From contig NZ_FOXW01000004.1 in NCBI RefSeq assembly GCF_900115825.1, forward strand, positions 230,834-294,833: a stretch of 64,000 nt of DNA. The letters run 5' to 3'. Of the stretch, positions 1 to 8,565 are shown in pieces (position 1 is the first letter of the stretch; each line of letters starts with the position of its first letter). This DNA comes from Desemzia incerta (GTDB lineage Bacteria > Bacillota > Bacilli > Lactobacillales > Carnobacteriaceae). The notes under the pieces were generated by a model. The model searched no databases, had not been told where the DNA came from, and was given only the letters and a program-made list of their open reading frames with translations. A program made the translations under genes and the position numbers.

Positions 1-48
1 TCGTCCCTTTTATCTTTTATTTCGTATTTACCTCAATAACTACTGGCA

Positions 49-92
49 TTTACATTTATCCTCACTCTAGCAAGAATAAGAATAAATGTAAA
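49..92. repeat. inverted repeat downstream of yycI
   Basis: Arms TTTACATTTAT (49-59) and ATAAATGTAAA (82-92) are perfect inverted copies separated by 22 bases, just past the yycI stop. There is no T-run, so this is a weak terminator at best. The rest of 1-112 holds no gene or ribosome binding site that I can see. Confidence 0.4.
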
Positions 93-112
93 CACAACTC
101 CAGCACTATTTT

Positions 113-964
113 TTACTCTTTTGAACTGCTTTCTTCATTTGGTTGAATAGGCGTTTCATTCGTTGCCTCTTGAATCACATTCCCGTTTACAGCATCTACT
201 TTCTTAATGATGGTATCTGTACTAGTCACCACTTCTACCAACCAAACAGGAACATACATACTCAGGTCTTCCAAACTCAACGTTCTGTTATAAATCAATA
301 ACGGCTTGCGTACTTTAGCTCCTGAAGGCACTTCACTGTTTTGGTAAAGAATCTCCACTGCATCTTGGTCGGTAATCAATTTTCTGCTTTGTCCTTGGAC
401 AGTAACTGGACCAGCATAGGTTTGTTCATAAGAAATGATCTCTTTTTTGCCATTTAAGTGGAAGATGATATTTGATGTTCCGTCAACGATTGGAATGTTG
501 TTCGCTACTTGCCCATAAATGATTTGGCGAGTGGAAGGAACATACCGTATAAATTGGTACTCATCTCCAAACAAGATCGCATCACTCAAAACGAATTCTG
601 ACAGAGTCGCAATATCTTTCGTTGTCAGCTCTTCACCTTCTGACAATTGAATCGGATCCGACAAAATACTAGCATACAAAGACCCATTATCTTCAATGAC
701 ACCAGTTTGTTTCGTTAATTGTTCCGCGTTTTCTTCCAATAAATTATTGGCTGCAGCTTGAACGTAAGGAACATCATGTTCTTCATCTTCAAATTCAGGC
801 AATTCAATGTTTTCATCTTTCATTTCTTGGACCAAATTGATTTGAGTCGCTGCATTGCCAGTAAAACCATTTTCGTAATTATCCAACACACGATACAACA
901 AGTATCCGTTCAAGACAAGAAAGGTCACGATAAAGATGATTTCGATTTTTTTAAAATCCATCAT
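113..964 (-). CDS. yycI: YycI, membrane-anchored regulator of WalK
   Basis: In the family, YycI works with YycH to control the WalK kinase from the outer face of the membrane. The protein has a short cytoplasmic N-terminus, one membrane segment at about residues 7-26 (IIFIVTFLVLNGYLLYRVL) and a roughly 250-residue extracellular domain with YycI/YycH-type repeats (for example the DAVEILYQN stretch near residue 205). I place the start at ATG 964. The longer GTG at 970 lies inside the ribosome binding site (AAGGAGGT at about 969-976) and cannot be the start. It overlaps the end of yycH and is the last gene of the walRK operon visible here. The expected next gene, the metallo-beta-lactamase walJ/yycJ, does not follow within the 112 bases that remain. 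Confidence 0.85.
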   Translation of the reverse strand: MMDFKKIEIIFIVTFLVLNGYLLYRVLDNYENGFTGNAATQINLVQEMKDENIELPEFEDEEHDVPYVQAAANNLLEENAEQLTKQTGVIEDNGSLYASILSDPIQLSEGEELTTKDIATLSEFVLSDAILFGDEYQFIRYVPSTRQIIYGQVANNIPIVDGTSNIIFHLNGKKEIISYEQTYAGPVTVQGQSRKLITDQDAVEILYQNSEVPSGAKVRKPLLIYNRTLSLEDLSMYVPVWLVEVVTSTDTIIKKVDAVNGNVIQEATNETPIQPNEESSSKE

Positions 965-2261
965 CCGCACCTCCTTTGTCTTCGTTTACTACTGACTGCA
1001 AGCTCATCCAATTTCCATTGATCTCAACATACCAACTTGGTACCAGGGTCACAACACGATTGGATTCACTGCTGTAATTCCATATATAACCTACTTTGAT
1101 ATCATCAACAGTTTCCAAGTCGTGTCCAGCATTAGCTAAAACTTCTTCTATGTTTTGCGAGGAATACATTTTTTCATCTGAATGATCATCTGATATGGGC
1201 GTTTGAGCAACAATTGTCGGCATTTCTAAACTGGTCACATTATTGTCTGCGACTGTTATAAATGTACCACCATAATCCGGTTCTCCGAATATAGGATATC
1301 CTTTAATATATCGTCGAAACTCCACTTCAGTAGTTACGGAAGAATACCCGTAGTAATACACTTCATTTGGCCAATGCTCGTATCGAATCAACTTGTTGAA
1401 ACTATTCAGTACTGTAGTCGTCAAACTAACCCCTTCATTCGTTACAGAAGGACGCGTATACGTCAGCATATCTTTATCGTTATTAATACTTAATTCACTG
1501 AAATAGTCGTAATAACGAGATAGCTCATCATTGATCACCGTTTGGATTTCTGATGTATCTTCAAATAATCGCTCAATAAACAAGCTATTTGGTTGTTCTT
1601 CCACTAAATAATTCAATACCGGCATTTCAAATGGTTCTACTGGAAGATACACAATGTGTTCTTTCAAAGAGACAGACTCAGCCTGTAAATATTCGACTTT
1701 GTCATCATTCAATACTTGTGTTAACAAATCAAGATCTATATTGGACGCTTCAGCCTCATAAAACAACATGGAATGAGTATTGTAGAAATAAACACTTTGC
1801 GGATTATCTATCGGAATATACATTCTGTTAAACGTCCGATTCTCATATTCTCGAGGTAAAAAAGAAAACGTTTCTTGATACACTCCAAAAGGGATACTGT
1901 TAGAAAAAATAAGTTCAACAGCTCTGGACTCAGTAACGGATTCTATATAATTGTCTCCGTTCAACGTAATCGGGTCAGCTATATCCGTTACTTCCCACTC
2001 TTGAAAAACAGAGAACATATTCCCTAGAACCTTTGAATCTTTGGTTAACAGACTAGATTGATTCGTATGATAAACCACTTCTGTTGGACCAAATACTGAA
2101 GATAACTGTCGATCAAACGTAACGGAAGAAATAACAGAAGTCTCAGGAGTATCTGTTTGCACAACATATCCTCCTGGATTTCTCCATATAAGAACTGTTA
2201 AAAACAAACTGAGCATGATTAAAACAGTTAGTGTAATTTTTCTGATTAACGCCCAATTCAT
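951..2261 (-). CDS. yycH: YycH, extracytoplasmic regulator of WalK
   Basis: A 436-residue protein with one N-terminal membrane segment (about residues 7-27, ITLTVLIMLSLFLTVLIW) and a large outside domain, as in the YycH family, which contacts WalK through the membrane with YycI and tunes its activity. The start is ATG 2261. A TTG six bases upstream is possible, but it sits only 2-3 bases from the AGAAGGTGA ribosome binding site. The ATG overlaps the walK stop as ATGA, so the two genes are translationally coupled. The gene is recognised by position and topology; the family is poorly conserved in sequence. Confidence 0.85.
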   Translation of the reverse strand: MNWALIRKITLTVLIMLSLFLTVLIWRNPGGYVVQTDTPETSVISSVTFDRQLSSVFGPTEVVYHTNQSSLLTKDSKVLGNMFSVFQEWEVTDIADPITLNGDNYIESVTESRAVELIFSNSIPFGVYQETFSFLPREYENRTFNRMYIPIDNPQSVYFYNTHSMLFYEAEASNIDLDLLTQVLNDDKVEYLQAESVSLKEHIVYLPVEPFEMPVLNYLVEEQPNSLFIERLFEDTSEIQTVINDELSRYYDYFSELSINNDKDMLTYTRPSVTNEGVSLTTTVLNSFNKLIRYEHWPNEVYYYGYSSVTTEVEFRRYIKGYPIFGEPDYGGTFITVADNNVTSLEMPTIVAQTPISDDHSDEKMYSSQNIEEVLANAGHDLETVDDIKVGYIWNYSSESNRVVTLVPSWYVEINGNWMSLQSVVNEDKGGADDGF

Positions 2262-4096
2262 TCCCAATCACCTTCTTCATAAGGAACATAAGGGAGTGAA
2301 ATGTAGAATGTGGTCCCTTTTCCTTCAATGCTGTCTGCCCAAATTTTTCCGCCATGATGCTGGATGACTTCTTTTGATATTGCTAATCCTAAACCAGTTC
2401 CACCCATAGATCGAGCTCTTGCTTTGTCTACTCGGAAGAATCGGTCAAATACATGGGTCAAATCTTTTTTCGGAATCCCCATCCCTTGATCTGAAATACT
2501 TAGCACGACATTATTGTGTGTTTTTACTAAACGACACGTGATTACTCCGCCGTCTGGAGAATATTTGAATGCATTATTTAGAATATTATCCAACACTTGC
2601 ATGATTTTATCAGCATCTGCTTCTACCCATATGTCTTGCTTTGTAATTTCTCTTACAATCGTATAATCTTTTACTGGATTGTCTGTTGTCGTATTAAGCA
2701 TCATTTCAAAGCGATCTAATACATGATGGAACAGCTCATTTAAATTGATTACTTCCAATTGCAGATTAGCTTTTCCTGAATCCATTCTGGATAGATCTAA
2801 TAAATCTTGAACCATTCGAATCATACGATTTGTTTCTTCTTGAGTCACTTTTAAGAACTGAGGAGCGATCTCTTCATCTCTCCAAGCACCATCGCTCAAT
2901 GCTTCTAGATAACTTCGCATACTTGTCAACGGCGTACGCAATTCATGCGATACATTGGAAACAAACTCTTTTCGTTCTCGTTCGATTTTTTCTTGTTCGG
3001 TTACATCATGCAACACACAAACGAGACCACTAATAAATCCAGACTCTCTCTGAATCAAAGAAAAACCTCCACGCAGAATCAACGGCGTTTCGTTTGTCGA
3101 AAAATCAAATAAAATTTCTTCTTCTACTTCTAATAATTGTCTCAAAGTCATTTCGTTATTCAATACTTCTGTTATAGATTGTCCTAACGCTATTTCCTGG
3201 GAAATATTTAACATTTCTTGTGCTTTTTCGTTGATGATCACCACTTTACCGCGGCGATCCGTTGCAATAACGCCATCTGTCATATGAGAAAGAACACTGT
3301 TCAGTCTTCGCCGTTCAGCTTCTGTCGTTTCCTGCGCTTCTTCCACTCTAGTAGACAATTCATTGATCGCACTAGACAATTGCCCTAACTCATCTTCCCC
3401 ATGAACTTTTAATTGCCCAGAATAATCTCCTTCAGCAATTTGAATCGTCTGCTGTTTCATCTCTGAGATGGGTTTAGTAATGGCACGCGAAACAAACTGA
3501 GTCAGTATGATCACTAAAGCAATTGCAATCAAGGCAGAATTGATGAAAATAATACTGATTTCATTTACTTGCTCATAAATCGTTTCAATATTCGTCTCCA
3601 ACATAATGACCCCTAAAATATCTTTAGAACCTCCTATATAAATAGGAGAAACCAACTTCCATCTGCGGTCGTTGGTTAAAGGATCTAAGTATTGGCTGGT
3701 CACATTATTCCCAAGCAATAAAGATTGGTGAATATCCGGATCTGTGGATTTTCTCCCAATCAATGATTGTTGCGTATTGTCGCTTGTGCCGATGATATAG
3801 TATTCAGGGTCAATAACTTGTACTTCAATGACCCCGCTTCCGGAAAAATCTCTCAATAAATTAGCAATACTGGCTTCTTTATCTTTATTTTCCTCATCTA
3901 AAAGAATAGGCTGCAAGGTGTTTTCTAAGAAATCAACTTGGATCCGACGATCTTCTTTAAAATTGTCTACTAATTGATTTTCTAATTGTGTTACAAAGTT
4001 AGCGCCTATGATCTCTAGCGTTATTGTCAACAGAAGAATAAAAATAAGCACAATTTTAAAATTGATAGACTGGAAAAATTGAATTCTTTTTTTCAT
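2258..4096 (-). CDS. walK: WalK (VicK/YycG) sensor histidine kinase
   Basis: The essential cell-wall-homeostasis kinase, 612 residues. In order: a membrane segment at about 13-33, an extracytoplasmic PAS-like domain at about 34-182, a second membrane segment at about 183-202, HAMP (about 203-255), cytoplasmic PAS (about 260-370), the H-box FVSNVSHELRTPLTSM with phospho-acceptor His384, and a C-terminal HATPase with N-box (NILNNAFKYS) and G-boxes (GMGIP, GGTGLGLAIS). The length matches the family. It starts 3 bases after the walR stop with AGGAG inside the walR end, and its stop overlaps the yycH start. A Noc-type palindrome lies inside the gene at 3193-3206. Confidence 0.97.
   Translation of the reverse strand: MKKRIQFFQSINFKIVLIFILLLTITLEIIGANFVTQLENQLVDNFKEDRRIQVDFLENTLQPILLDEENKDKEASIANLLRDFSGSGVIEVQVIDPEYYIIGTSDNTQQSLIGRKSTDPDIHQSLLLGNNVTSQYLDPLTNDRRWKLVSPIYIGGSKDILGVIMLETNIETIYEQVNEISIIFINSALIAIALVIILTQFVSRAITKPISEMKQQTIQIAEGDYSGQLKVHGEDELGQLSSAINELSTRVEEAQETTEAERRRLNSVLSHMTDGVIATDRRGKVVIINEKAQEMLNISQEIALGQSITEVLNNEMTLRQLLEVEEEILFDFSTNETPLILRGGFSLIQRESGFISGLVCVLHDVTEQEKIERERKEFVSNVSHELRTPLTSMRSYLEALSDGAWRDEEIAPQFLKVTQEETNRMIRMVQDLLDLSRMDSGKANLQLEVINLNELFHHVLDRFEMMLNTTTDNPVKDYTIVREITKQDIWVEADADKIMQVLDNILNNAFKYSPDGGVITCRLVKTHNNVVLSISDQGMGIPKKDLTHVFDRFFRVDKARARSMGGTGLGLAISKEVIQHHGGKIWADSIEGKGTTFYISLPYVPYEEGDWE
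3193..3206. promoter_or_regulatory. Noc-binding-site-like palindrome, copy 1
   Basis: ATTTCCTGGGAAAT differs by one central base from the Bacillus subtilis Noc-binding consensus ATTTCCCGGGAAAT. It lies in the PAS-coding part of walK. The identical 14-mer recurs at 11543 and 44590, and noc itself is at 50760. Confidence 0.65.
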
Positions 4097-4099
4097 TAG

Positions 4100-4804
4100 C
4101 TACTCCTGTTCAGGGTTTCTCAAATAATAACCGACACCACGTCTGGTAATTAACCATGTTGGGTGACTTGGTTTGTCTTCTATTTTTTCTCTTAATCGTC
4201 TAACTGTTACATCGACTGTACGAACGTCTCCAAAATAATCGTAGCCCCACACAGTTTGCAGTAAATGCTCTCTAGTCATCACTTGTCCTAAATGATTAGC
4301 TAGATAATGCAGCAATTCAAACTCACGGTGTGTCAACTCAATCGTTTCTCCGCGTTTTGACACAATATATGCATCAGGGTGAATCACTAACGCTCCTACT
4401 TCGATATCATTTGAAACTTCTTCTTCAACTTGAGGTGCTCTTGTGTGCTGTCTTCTCAAGTTGGCTTTGACACGCGCCACTAGCTCTCGATTTGAAAAAG
4501 GTTTCGTTACGTAGTCATCAGCTCCAAGTTCAAGCCCTAATACCTTATCGATTTCAGCATCTTTTGCTGTTACCATAATGATCGGCATGTCATGGTTTTT
4601 GCGTACTTCTCTACAAACTTCCAAGCCATCCATTTTTGGCAACATTAAATCTAATACAATTAAATCTGGAACAATTTCTTCTGCTTTTTCAACGGCTTCT
4701 TCTCCGTCATAAGCAGTATAAACATCATAACCTTCTTTAGTTAAATTAAATTTAATAATATCTGAGATTGGTTTCTCATCGTCTACAACCAATATTTTTT
4801 TCAT
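4100..4804 (-). CDS. walR: WalR (VicR/YycF) response regulator
   Basis: An OmpR-family regulator of 234 residues. The receiver domain occupies residues 1-120 with acidic pocket D8/D9, phospho-acceptor Asp52 ([11 protein letters not shown]), Thr and Lys of the switch (MVTAKD, YVTKPF). A winged-helix DNA-binding domain occupies about 130-232 ([34 protein letters not shown]). In the family it controls autolysins and wall metabolism and is essential. It starts at ATG 4804 with GAGGAGGG upstream and is the first gene of walR-walK-yycH-yycI, behind the promoter at 4864-4892. Confidence 0.98.
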   Translation of the reverse strand: MKKILVVDDEKPISDIIKFNLTKEGYDVYTAYDGEEAVEKAEEIVPDLIVLDLMLPKMDGLEVCREVRKNHDMPIIMVTAKDAEIDKVLGLELGADDYVTKPFSNRELVARVKANLRRQHTRAPQVEEEVSNDIEVGALVIHPDAYIVSKRGETIELTHREFELLHYLANHLGQVMTREHLLQTVWGYDYFGDVRTVDVTVRRLREKIEDKPSHPTWLITRRGVGYYLRNPEQE

Positions 4805-4863
4805 CTTCTGCCCTCCTCGATATACGAGTAATTATCTATATAAAACGCATTTTCCTAACTTTC

Positions 4864-4892
4864 ATTATACATAATCTAGAAAAGAAGTGCAA
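4864..4892 (-). promoter_or_regulatory. walR operon promoter
   Basis: On the minus strand: -35 TTGCAC (4887-4892), a 17-base spacer, -10 TATAAT (4864-4869), about 60 bases before the walR ATG. Confidence 0.75.
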
Positions 4893-4928
4893 AAAGGGGT
4901 AACAATCTTTTCATACGCCAATATGGCT

Positions 4929-4962
4929 AAAAAGGCCGCACCACTTTATCAGGTGCAGCTTT
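4929..4962 (-). terminator. terminator of the EIIA gene
   Basis: Minus-strand stem GCTGCACC / GGTGCGGC (4952-4959 with 4935-4942, one G-U pair) followed by CTTTTT. It separates the EIIA gene from the walR promoter. Confidence 0.8.
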
Positions 4963-4973
4963 CATTTGAGCAT

Positions 4974-5495
4974 CTAGTTTTGTTCTTCTCTAGATACACA
5001 CATGGCTACAGTCTCTCCTGCAATACCATCTTTTGTGTAATCCATTTTTACTGTAGTCTCGTCATCCATACCTTTTATAACTACTACTGGTATAACTAAT
5101 GGAATGTCTTTTTCTTCAAAGTACGCTCGACTAAACGTAGCCAGTACGTCTCCTTTAGTAACATGCATCCCTTTTTTTAAATCAGATTGGAATCCTTTTC
5201 CTTGCAGACTGATCGTATTGATACCAATGTGTACTAAGACTTCAACGCTTTCATCTGTTTCGATCACATAGGCATGTAAAGTGTCTGCAACTTGATATAA
5301 TACGCCGCTGACAGGAGCCACAACGTATTCTGATGTCGGAATGACAGCAAATCCTTCACCTACCATTTTTTCTGAAAAAACAGGATCTGGAACTTCTTCC
5401 AAGCGAATAATTTCTCCATCAGCAACAGTTACAAGCTGGAACCTGTCCCACTTTTGTTGATCGTCAACATGATTTGAATTGTTTGCTTGCGCCAA
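4974..5495 (-). CDS. PTS glucose-type EIIA protein, free-standing
   Basis: A 173-residue protein covering the PTS_EIIA_1 (Crr/PtsG-IIA) fold. The phospho-accepting histidine is His89 (EVLVHIGINT) and its partner is His74 (TLHAYVIE), 15 residues apart as in the family. Markers AGETV and KGDVL are present near the C-terminus. HPr-P would phosphorylate His89, which passes phosphate to an EIIB. I use TTG 5495 because GGAGG lies 8 bases before it; the TTG at 5510 overlaps that site. It is monocistronic. The TreP transporter at 32 kb lacks an EIIA domain, so this is a plausible donor (inference). Confidence 0.88.
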   Translation of the reverse strand: MAQANNSNHVDDQQKWDRFQLVTVADGEIIRLEEVPDPVFSEKMVGEGFAVIPTSEYVVAPVSGVLYQVADTLHAYVIETDESVEVLVHIGINTISLQGKGFQSDLKKGMHVTKGDVLATFSRAYFEEKDIPLVIPVVVIKGMDDETTVKMDYTKDGIAGETVAMCVSREEQN

Positions 5496-5510
5496 CTTAT
5501 TTTCCTCCAA

Positions 5511-5794
5511 CTATCTCTATTCTATTTGCCTTATCTTTTTGTATTGTAAAACAAATAAAGGGTTATTACTACACTTTTCCTATTTTTTTCTCACGGTATC
5601 GTCACTGTATTCACATTTGCACAACTGTTTTTGTTTGGAGAAATTTCAGATAAATGATAGACTAATCTTAGAATAAAGGGTTTTCTCATTTAGAAACAAC
5701 GTTATCAAAGTAAGCGTAAGTGGTTTGCTTGATTTTAAGCCAACTTGCGTTCATAATATGTTCAAAATATACTGATAGGAGGTCAATTTCAACT
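5511..5794. other. divergent intergenic region
   Basis: This 284-base region separates the EIIA gene from the DUF948 gene. The only signal I can support is the plus-strand promoter at 5729-5757, plus an imperfect inverted repeat around it (GCGTAAGTGG near 5713 against CCAACTTGCG near 5740). I found no convincing EIIA promoter. Confidence 0.4.
5729..5757 (+). promoter_or_regulatory. promoter of the DUF948-ytxH pair
   Basis: -35 TTGATT (5729-5734), 17-base spacer, -10 CATAAT (5752-5757), about 38 bases before the DUF948 start. Confidence 0.5.
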
Positions 5795-6226
5795 ATGTCT
5801 ATTGGATTTTATATTGCCATAGCTATTGTCGTATTAGCTATTGTCGGTCTTGTTGTTGGCGGGTTGATAATGAAAAAACGAATCAGCAGTTTAATGGATG
5901 AAGTAAATACTGTCGTATTGGATGTCAACCAGACAGTTGATCGATTCAACAATGATATAAATGCAATCAATACAAAAGTCACCAATATCCAAACTCGTGC
6001 TGAGTCGATGATCCAAGACGTCACAAATAAACAACAGTATATCGAAGAATTTTCATCAAAAACTTCGGAATTTAGTGATTCAGTCAATCACTTAAAAACT
6101 TCCGGAACGGAATTAAAAAATCAATTTGTGACATCTCCAGGGAAAACTACTAAACGAACTTTCCCGGCTCTTGTCAAAGCAGGAAAAACTGCTCAAATCA
6201 TGTTTGAGAAACGTCGTAAAAAATAA
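5795..6226 (+). CDS. DUF948 family membrane-anchored coiled-coil protein
   Basis: A 143-residue protein with one N-terminal membrane segment (residues 4-26, IAIAIVVLAIVGLVVGGLIM) followed by a long helical, coiled-coil-like region rich in Asn, Asp and Thr and a basic C-terminus (EKRRKK). This is the DUF948 (YoxC-like) architecture, often paired with a YtxH gene and linked to general stress in Bacillales. The start is ATG 5795 with AGGAGGTC 11 bases upstream; an in-frame extension reaching back to 5720 has no ribosome binding site. Molecular function is unknown. Confidence 0.85.
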   Translation: MSIGFYIAIAIVVLAIVGLVVGGLIMKKRISSLMDEVNTVVLDVNQTVDRFNNDINAINTKVTNIQTRAESMIQDVTNKQQYIEEFSSKTSEFSDSVNHLKTSGTELKNQFVTSPGKTTKRTFPALVKAGKTAQIMFEKRRKK

Positions 6227-6259
6227 CAGACAATTAATTAATGAAAAGAGGGTCATATT

Positions 6260-6724
6260 ATGGGAAACAGCAATATGGGAAAAACGTTGATCGTTGGATT
6301 AGCTGCAGCAGCAACTGCTTTACTTTTTGCCCCTAAATCAGGGAAAGAATTAAGAGAAGATTTAAAAGAACAAGGCTTAGATTTAAAAGATAAAGCTATG
6401 GATAGAGTAAATGAATTAGCTGATGAGTTCAAACAAACCTATCAGGAAGTAGGAGAAGAAATGGATTATGCAAATCCAGATCCTGAGTTGAGCGAAACGA
6501 TTGCGGATATTGAAAATGATTTGTATCATCCGCATCAAGAAAAAGCAGACGTTATGCCACCTGAACCAACAGATTTAGTGACTCCGCCTAATGGACTTAC
6601 TCATCCGGATCCTGCTGGAGCTGGAGATTTACCGGTACCGCCTGTAGAGCCAGATGTTTTACCAACAGCTGAGCATCCTGCAGTAGATCCGCTTGATCCG
6701 CACAATCCAAATAATCCTTTATAA
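6260..6724 (+). CDS. YtxH-like protein with proline-rich tail
   Basis: A 154-residue protein. Residues 7-27 form a hydrophobic segment ending in the YtxH signature FAPKSGKELRED, followed by an amphipathic helix (residues 30-65). The last 70 residues are rich in Pro, Asp and His (PHNPNNPL end), which is longer and more acidic than usual for YtxH. It starts 33 bases after the DUF948 stop with AGAGGG upstream, so the two form an operon ended by the terminator at 6740-6780. In Bacillus ytxH belongs to the general stress response; no SigB regulation can be inferred here. Confidence 0.8.
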   Translation: MGNSNMGKTLIVGLAAAATALLFAPKSGKELREDLKEQGLDLKDKAMDRVNELADEFKQTYQEVGEEMDYANPDPELSETIADIENDLYHPHQEKADVMPPEPTDLVTPPNGLTHPDPAGAGDLPVPPVEPDVLPTAEHPAVDPLDPHNPNNPL

Positions 6725-6739
6725 AATATTCAACAATTA

Positions 6740-6784
6740 AAAGCCCTGTAAAACCAATCTTAATGGTTTTACAGGGCTTTTATT
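6740..6784. terminator. bidirectional terminator ytxH / amylase
   Basis: Perfect 17-bp stem AAAGCCCTGTAAAACCA / TGGTTTTACAGGGCTTT (6740-6756, 6764-6780) with T-runs on both sides, between two convergent genes. Confidence 0.92.
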
Positions 6785-6813
6785 GTTGCTGATTCAAATT
6801 TTTGAAAAACAGA

Positions 6814-8277
6814 TTACTCGTTTACTTTTTTCACCCATGCTGAAACTGAGCCAGCATTTACAGGAAAGATTCCTACACCGTTCTCATCTAATGTGACTTC
6901 GTCTTGACGATGTCCCAAGTAATCATAAAAGACTTCCCCAGCTCTCTCTTCACCGAAGGACATTTCTTTAAAGCCTTCTTCACTATTAGATAGCACAACA
7001 GCTAATCCATCTGGGTGATCTTCATCCCCCGATCTCGTCCAGCCAATGCAATTAGCATGATCGATATAATCAACTTGTTCACCATAAGCATAATTCTTTC
7101 TAACACAAATCAATTTATCCAATATCTCTGATTGTCCGTCAATTGGATTCTCACCTTTCAATCCATAATAATCACCATAAAAGACTGTAGGGTATCCATA
7201 CTTTCTCAATAGAATAATACTGTAAGCTAGTGGTTTGAACCAAGGCTCTACATAAGATTCTAATGCTTGAGACGGTTGAGAATCATGGTTATCAACAAAT
7301 GTAACTGCCGAAGTGGGTCTTTTTTGCATCAATGTTTCGTCAAATAATGGGCGCAAATCATAGGCGTTGCCTTCTTTAGATGCATTAGACAATTTATAGT
7401 GCAATGAGACGTCAAATAAACTGATATCTTCATCAAGGGTATTTAAGTATTCTTTCAAATTTCCATATTTTTGGTCCCAATACTCTGCTACTACAAAGAA
7501 GTCTTCACCGAATTCTTCTCTTATTCCACATACGAGATCATTAATGAAGTCCGCATGGATGTGTTTTACAGCATCTAATCTAAACCCGTCTACTCCAGTT
7601 TCTTTGATAAACCAGCTGGCCCAATTTTTAACCTCATTAACCACATCTGCATTATCATAATCGATATCTGCAAACATCAAATAGTCATAATTACCAAACT
7701 CATTAGCAACTGCTGAATCATCCGCCCAACTTTTACCATCTTCCGCAATACGAAAAATACTTTTCTTATCGTTTATCTGATCATAATCAATACCGCTGAA
7801 GTGATGATAGTTCCATATAAAGTCAGAATATTTTCCTTGGCGTCCTGGGAAAGTAAATTTTGTCCATCCTTCAATTTCATACGGTTCGGATATTTCTTTG
7901 TTTCGATCATCTTCAGCTACCTCTACTGCCATGAAACGTTCCGTTTCGTCTGCTCCGCCTTTATGGTTCAATACAACGTCTGCATAAACTTGAATTCCAT
8001 ATTTATGAAGTTCTTCTATGGCATCTAATAATTCTTGTTTAGTCCCGTATTTCGTACGAATTCCGCCTTTTTGATCAAATTCACCTAGATCATATAAGTC
8101 ATATATGCCGTAACCTTCATCGTTATGTGTTACCCCTTTAAATACCGGTGGAATCCAGACAGCTGTAATGCCAATGTCGTGTAAATGTGCCGCATCTTCT
8201 TTTAGACGCTGCCAATGTTTTCCGTCAGCATCAATATACCATTCAAAATATTGCATCATTGTTCCATTCATAACCAT
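6814..8277 (-). CDS. cytoplasmic alpha-amylase, GH13
   Basis: A 487-residue alpha-amylase of the AmyS/MalS-like intracellular type; it has no signal peptide. The four GH13 regions are visible: DVVLNH (100-105), GFRLDAVKH with nucleophile Asp235, FVVAEYWD with acid/base Glu265, and FVDNHD with Asp332. The C-terminal beta domain ends at VSAWVKKV. It hydrolyses alpha-1,4-glucans such as imported maltodextrins. The start is ATG 8277 behind GGGGGAA; ATG 8271 is also possible. It stands alone, with no maltose transporter nearby. Confidence 0.93.
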   Translation of the reverse strand: MVMNGTMMQYFEWYIDADGKHWQRLKEDAAHLHDIGITAVWIPPVFKGVTHNDEGYGIYDLYDLGEFDQKGGIRTKYGTKQELLDAIEELHKYGIQVYADVVLNHKGGADETERFMAVEVAEDDRNKEISEPYEIEGWTKFTFPGRQGKYSDFIWNYHHFSGIDYDQINDKKSIFRIAEDGKSWADDSAVANEFGNYDYLMFADIDYDNADVVNEVKNWASWFIKETGVDGFRLDAVKHIHADFINDLVCGIREEFGEDFFVVAEYWDQKYGNLKEYLNTLDEDISLFDVSLHYKLSNASKEGNAYDLRPLFDETLMQKRPTSAVTFVDNHDSQPSQALESYVEPWFKPLAYSIILLRKYGYPTVFYGDYYGLKGENPIDGQSEILDKLICVRKNYAYGEQVDYIDHANCIGWTRSGDEDHPDGLAVVLSNSEEGFKEMSFGEERAGEVFYDYLGHRQDEVTLDENGVGIFPVNAGSVSAWVKKVNE

Positions 8278-8479
8278 CGTTCTTCCCCCTAAATAAATTC
8301 AATAGAATCTATAATATCAATACTGTAAAAAACAAATATAACTAAATCATAAGACTTTGTTGATTTAATAGCAATTTTAAAGCTCCAAGGAGTTGGGAAT
8401 AATAGTAAAGTTCCATATGATAATTCAAATATCTGCTTTTTGAACACAGTACGAAAAGCAATACTAGAAATCTATAAAC
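8278..8479. other. amylase upstream region
   Basis: AT-rich region between the amylase start and the trkH terminator. I see only weak promoter-like hexamers (for example TATAGA near 8310 on the minus strand) and no clear cre site, so no regulator is claimed. Confidence 0.3.
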
Positions 8480-8480
8480 A

Positions 8481-8519
8481 AAAGGCCGAACGAGAATGTT
8501 ATTTTCTCGTTCGGCCTTT
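8481..8519. terminator. trkH terminator
   Basis: Perfect 16-bp stem AAAGGCCGAACGAGAA / TTCTCGTTCGGCCTTT (8481-8496, 8504-8519) with a 7-base loop, 46 bases after the trkH stop. Confidence 0.85.
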
Positions 8520-8565
8520 AATTGAAGAAACATGGTTAGATAACATTTGTACGGCTCCTATTACC

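Noticed and set aside
5720..5794. 25-residue extension of the DUF948 protein
   Set aside because: Lies over the promoter; AGGAGGTC points to ATG 5795.
8342..8533. 63-codon open frame between amylase and trkH
   Set aside because: Runs through the terminator hairpin and has no ribosome binding site or protein-like composition.
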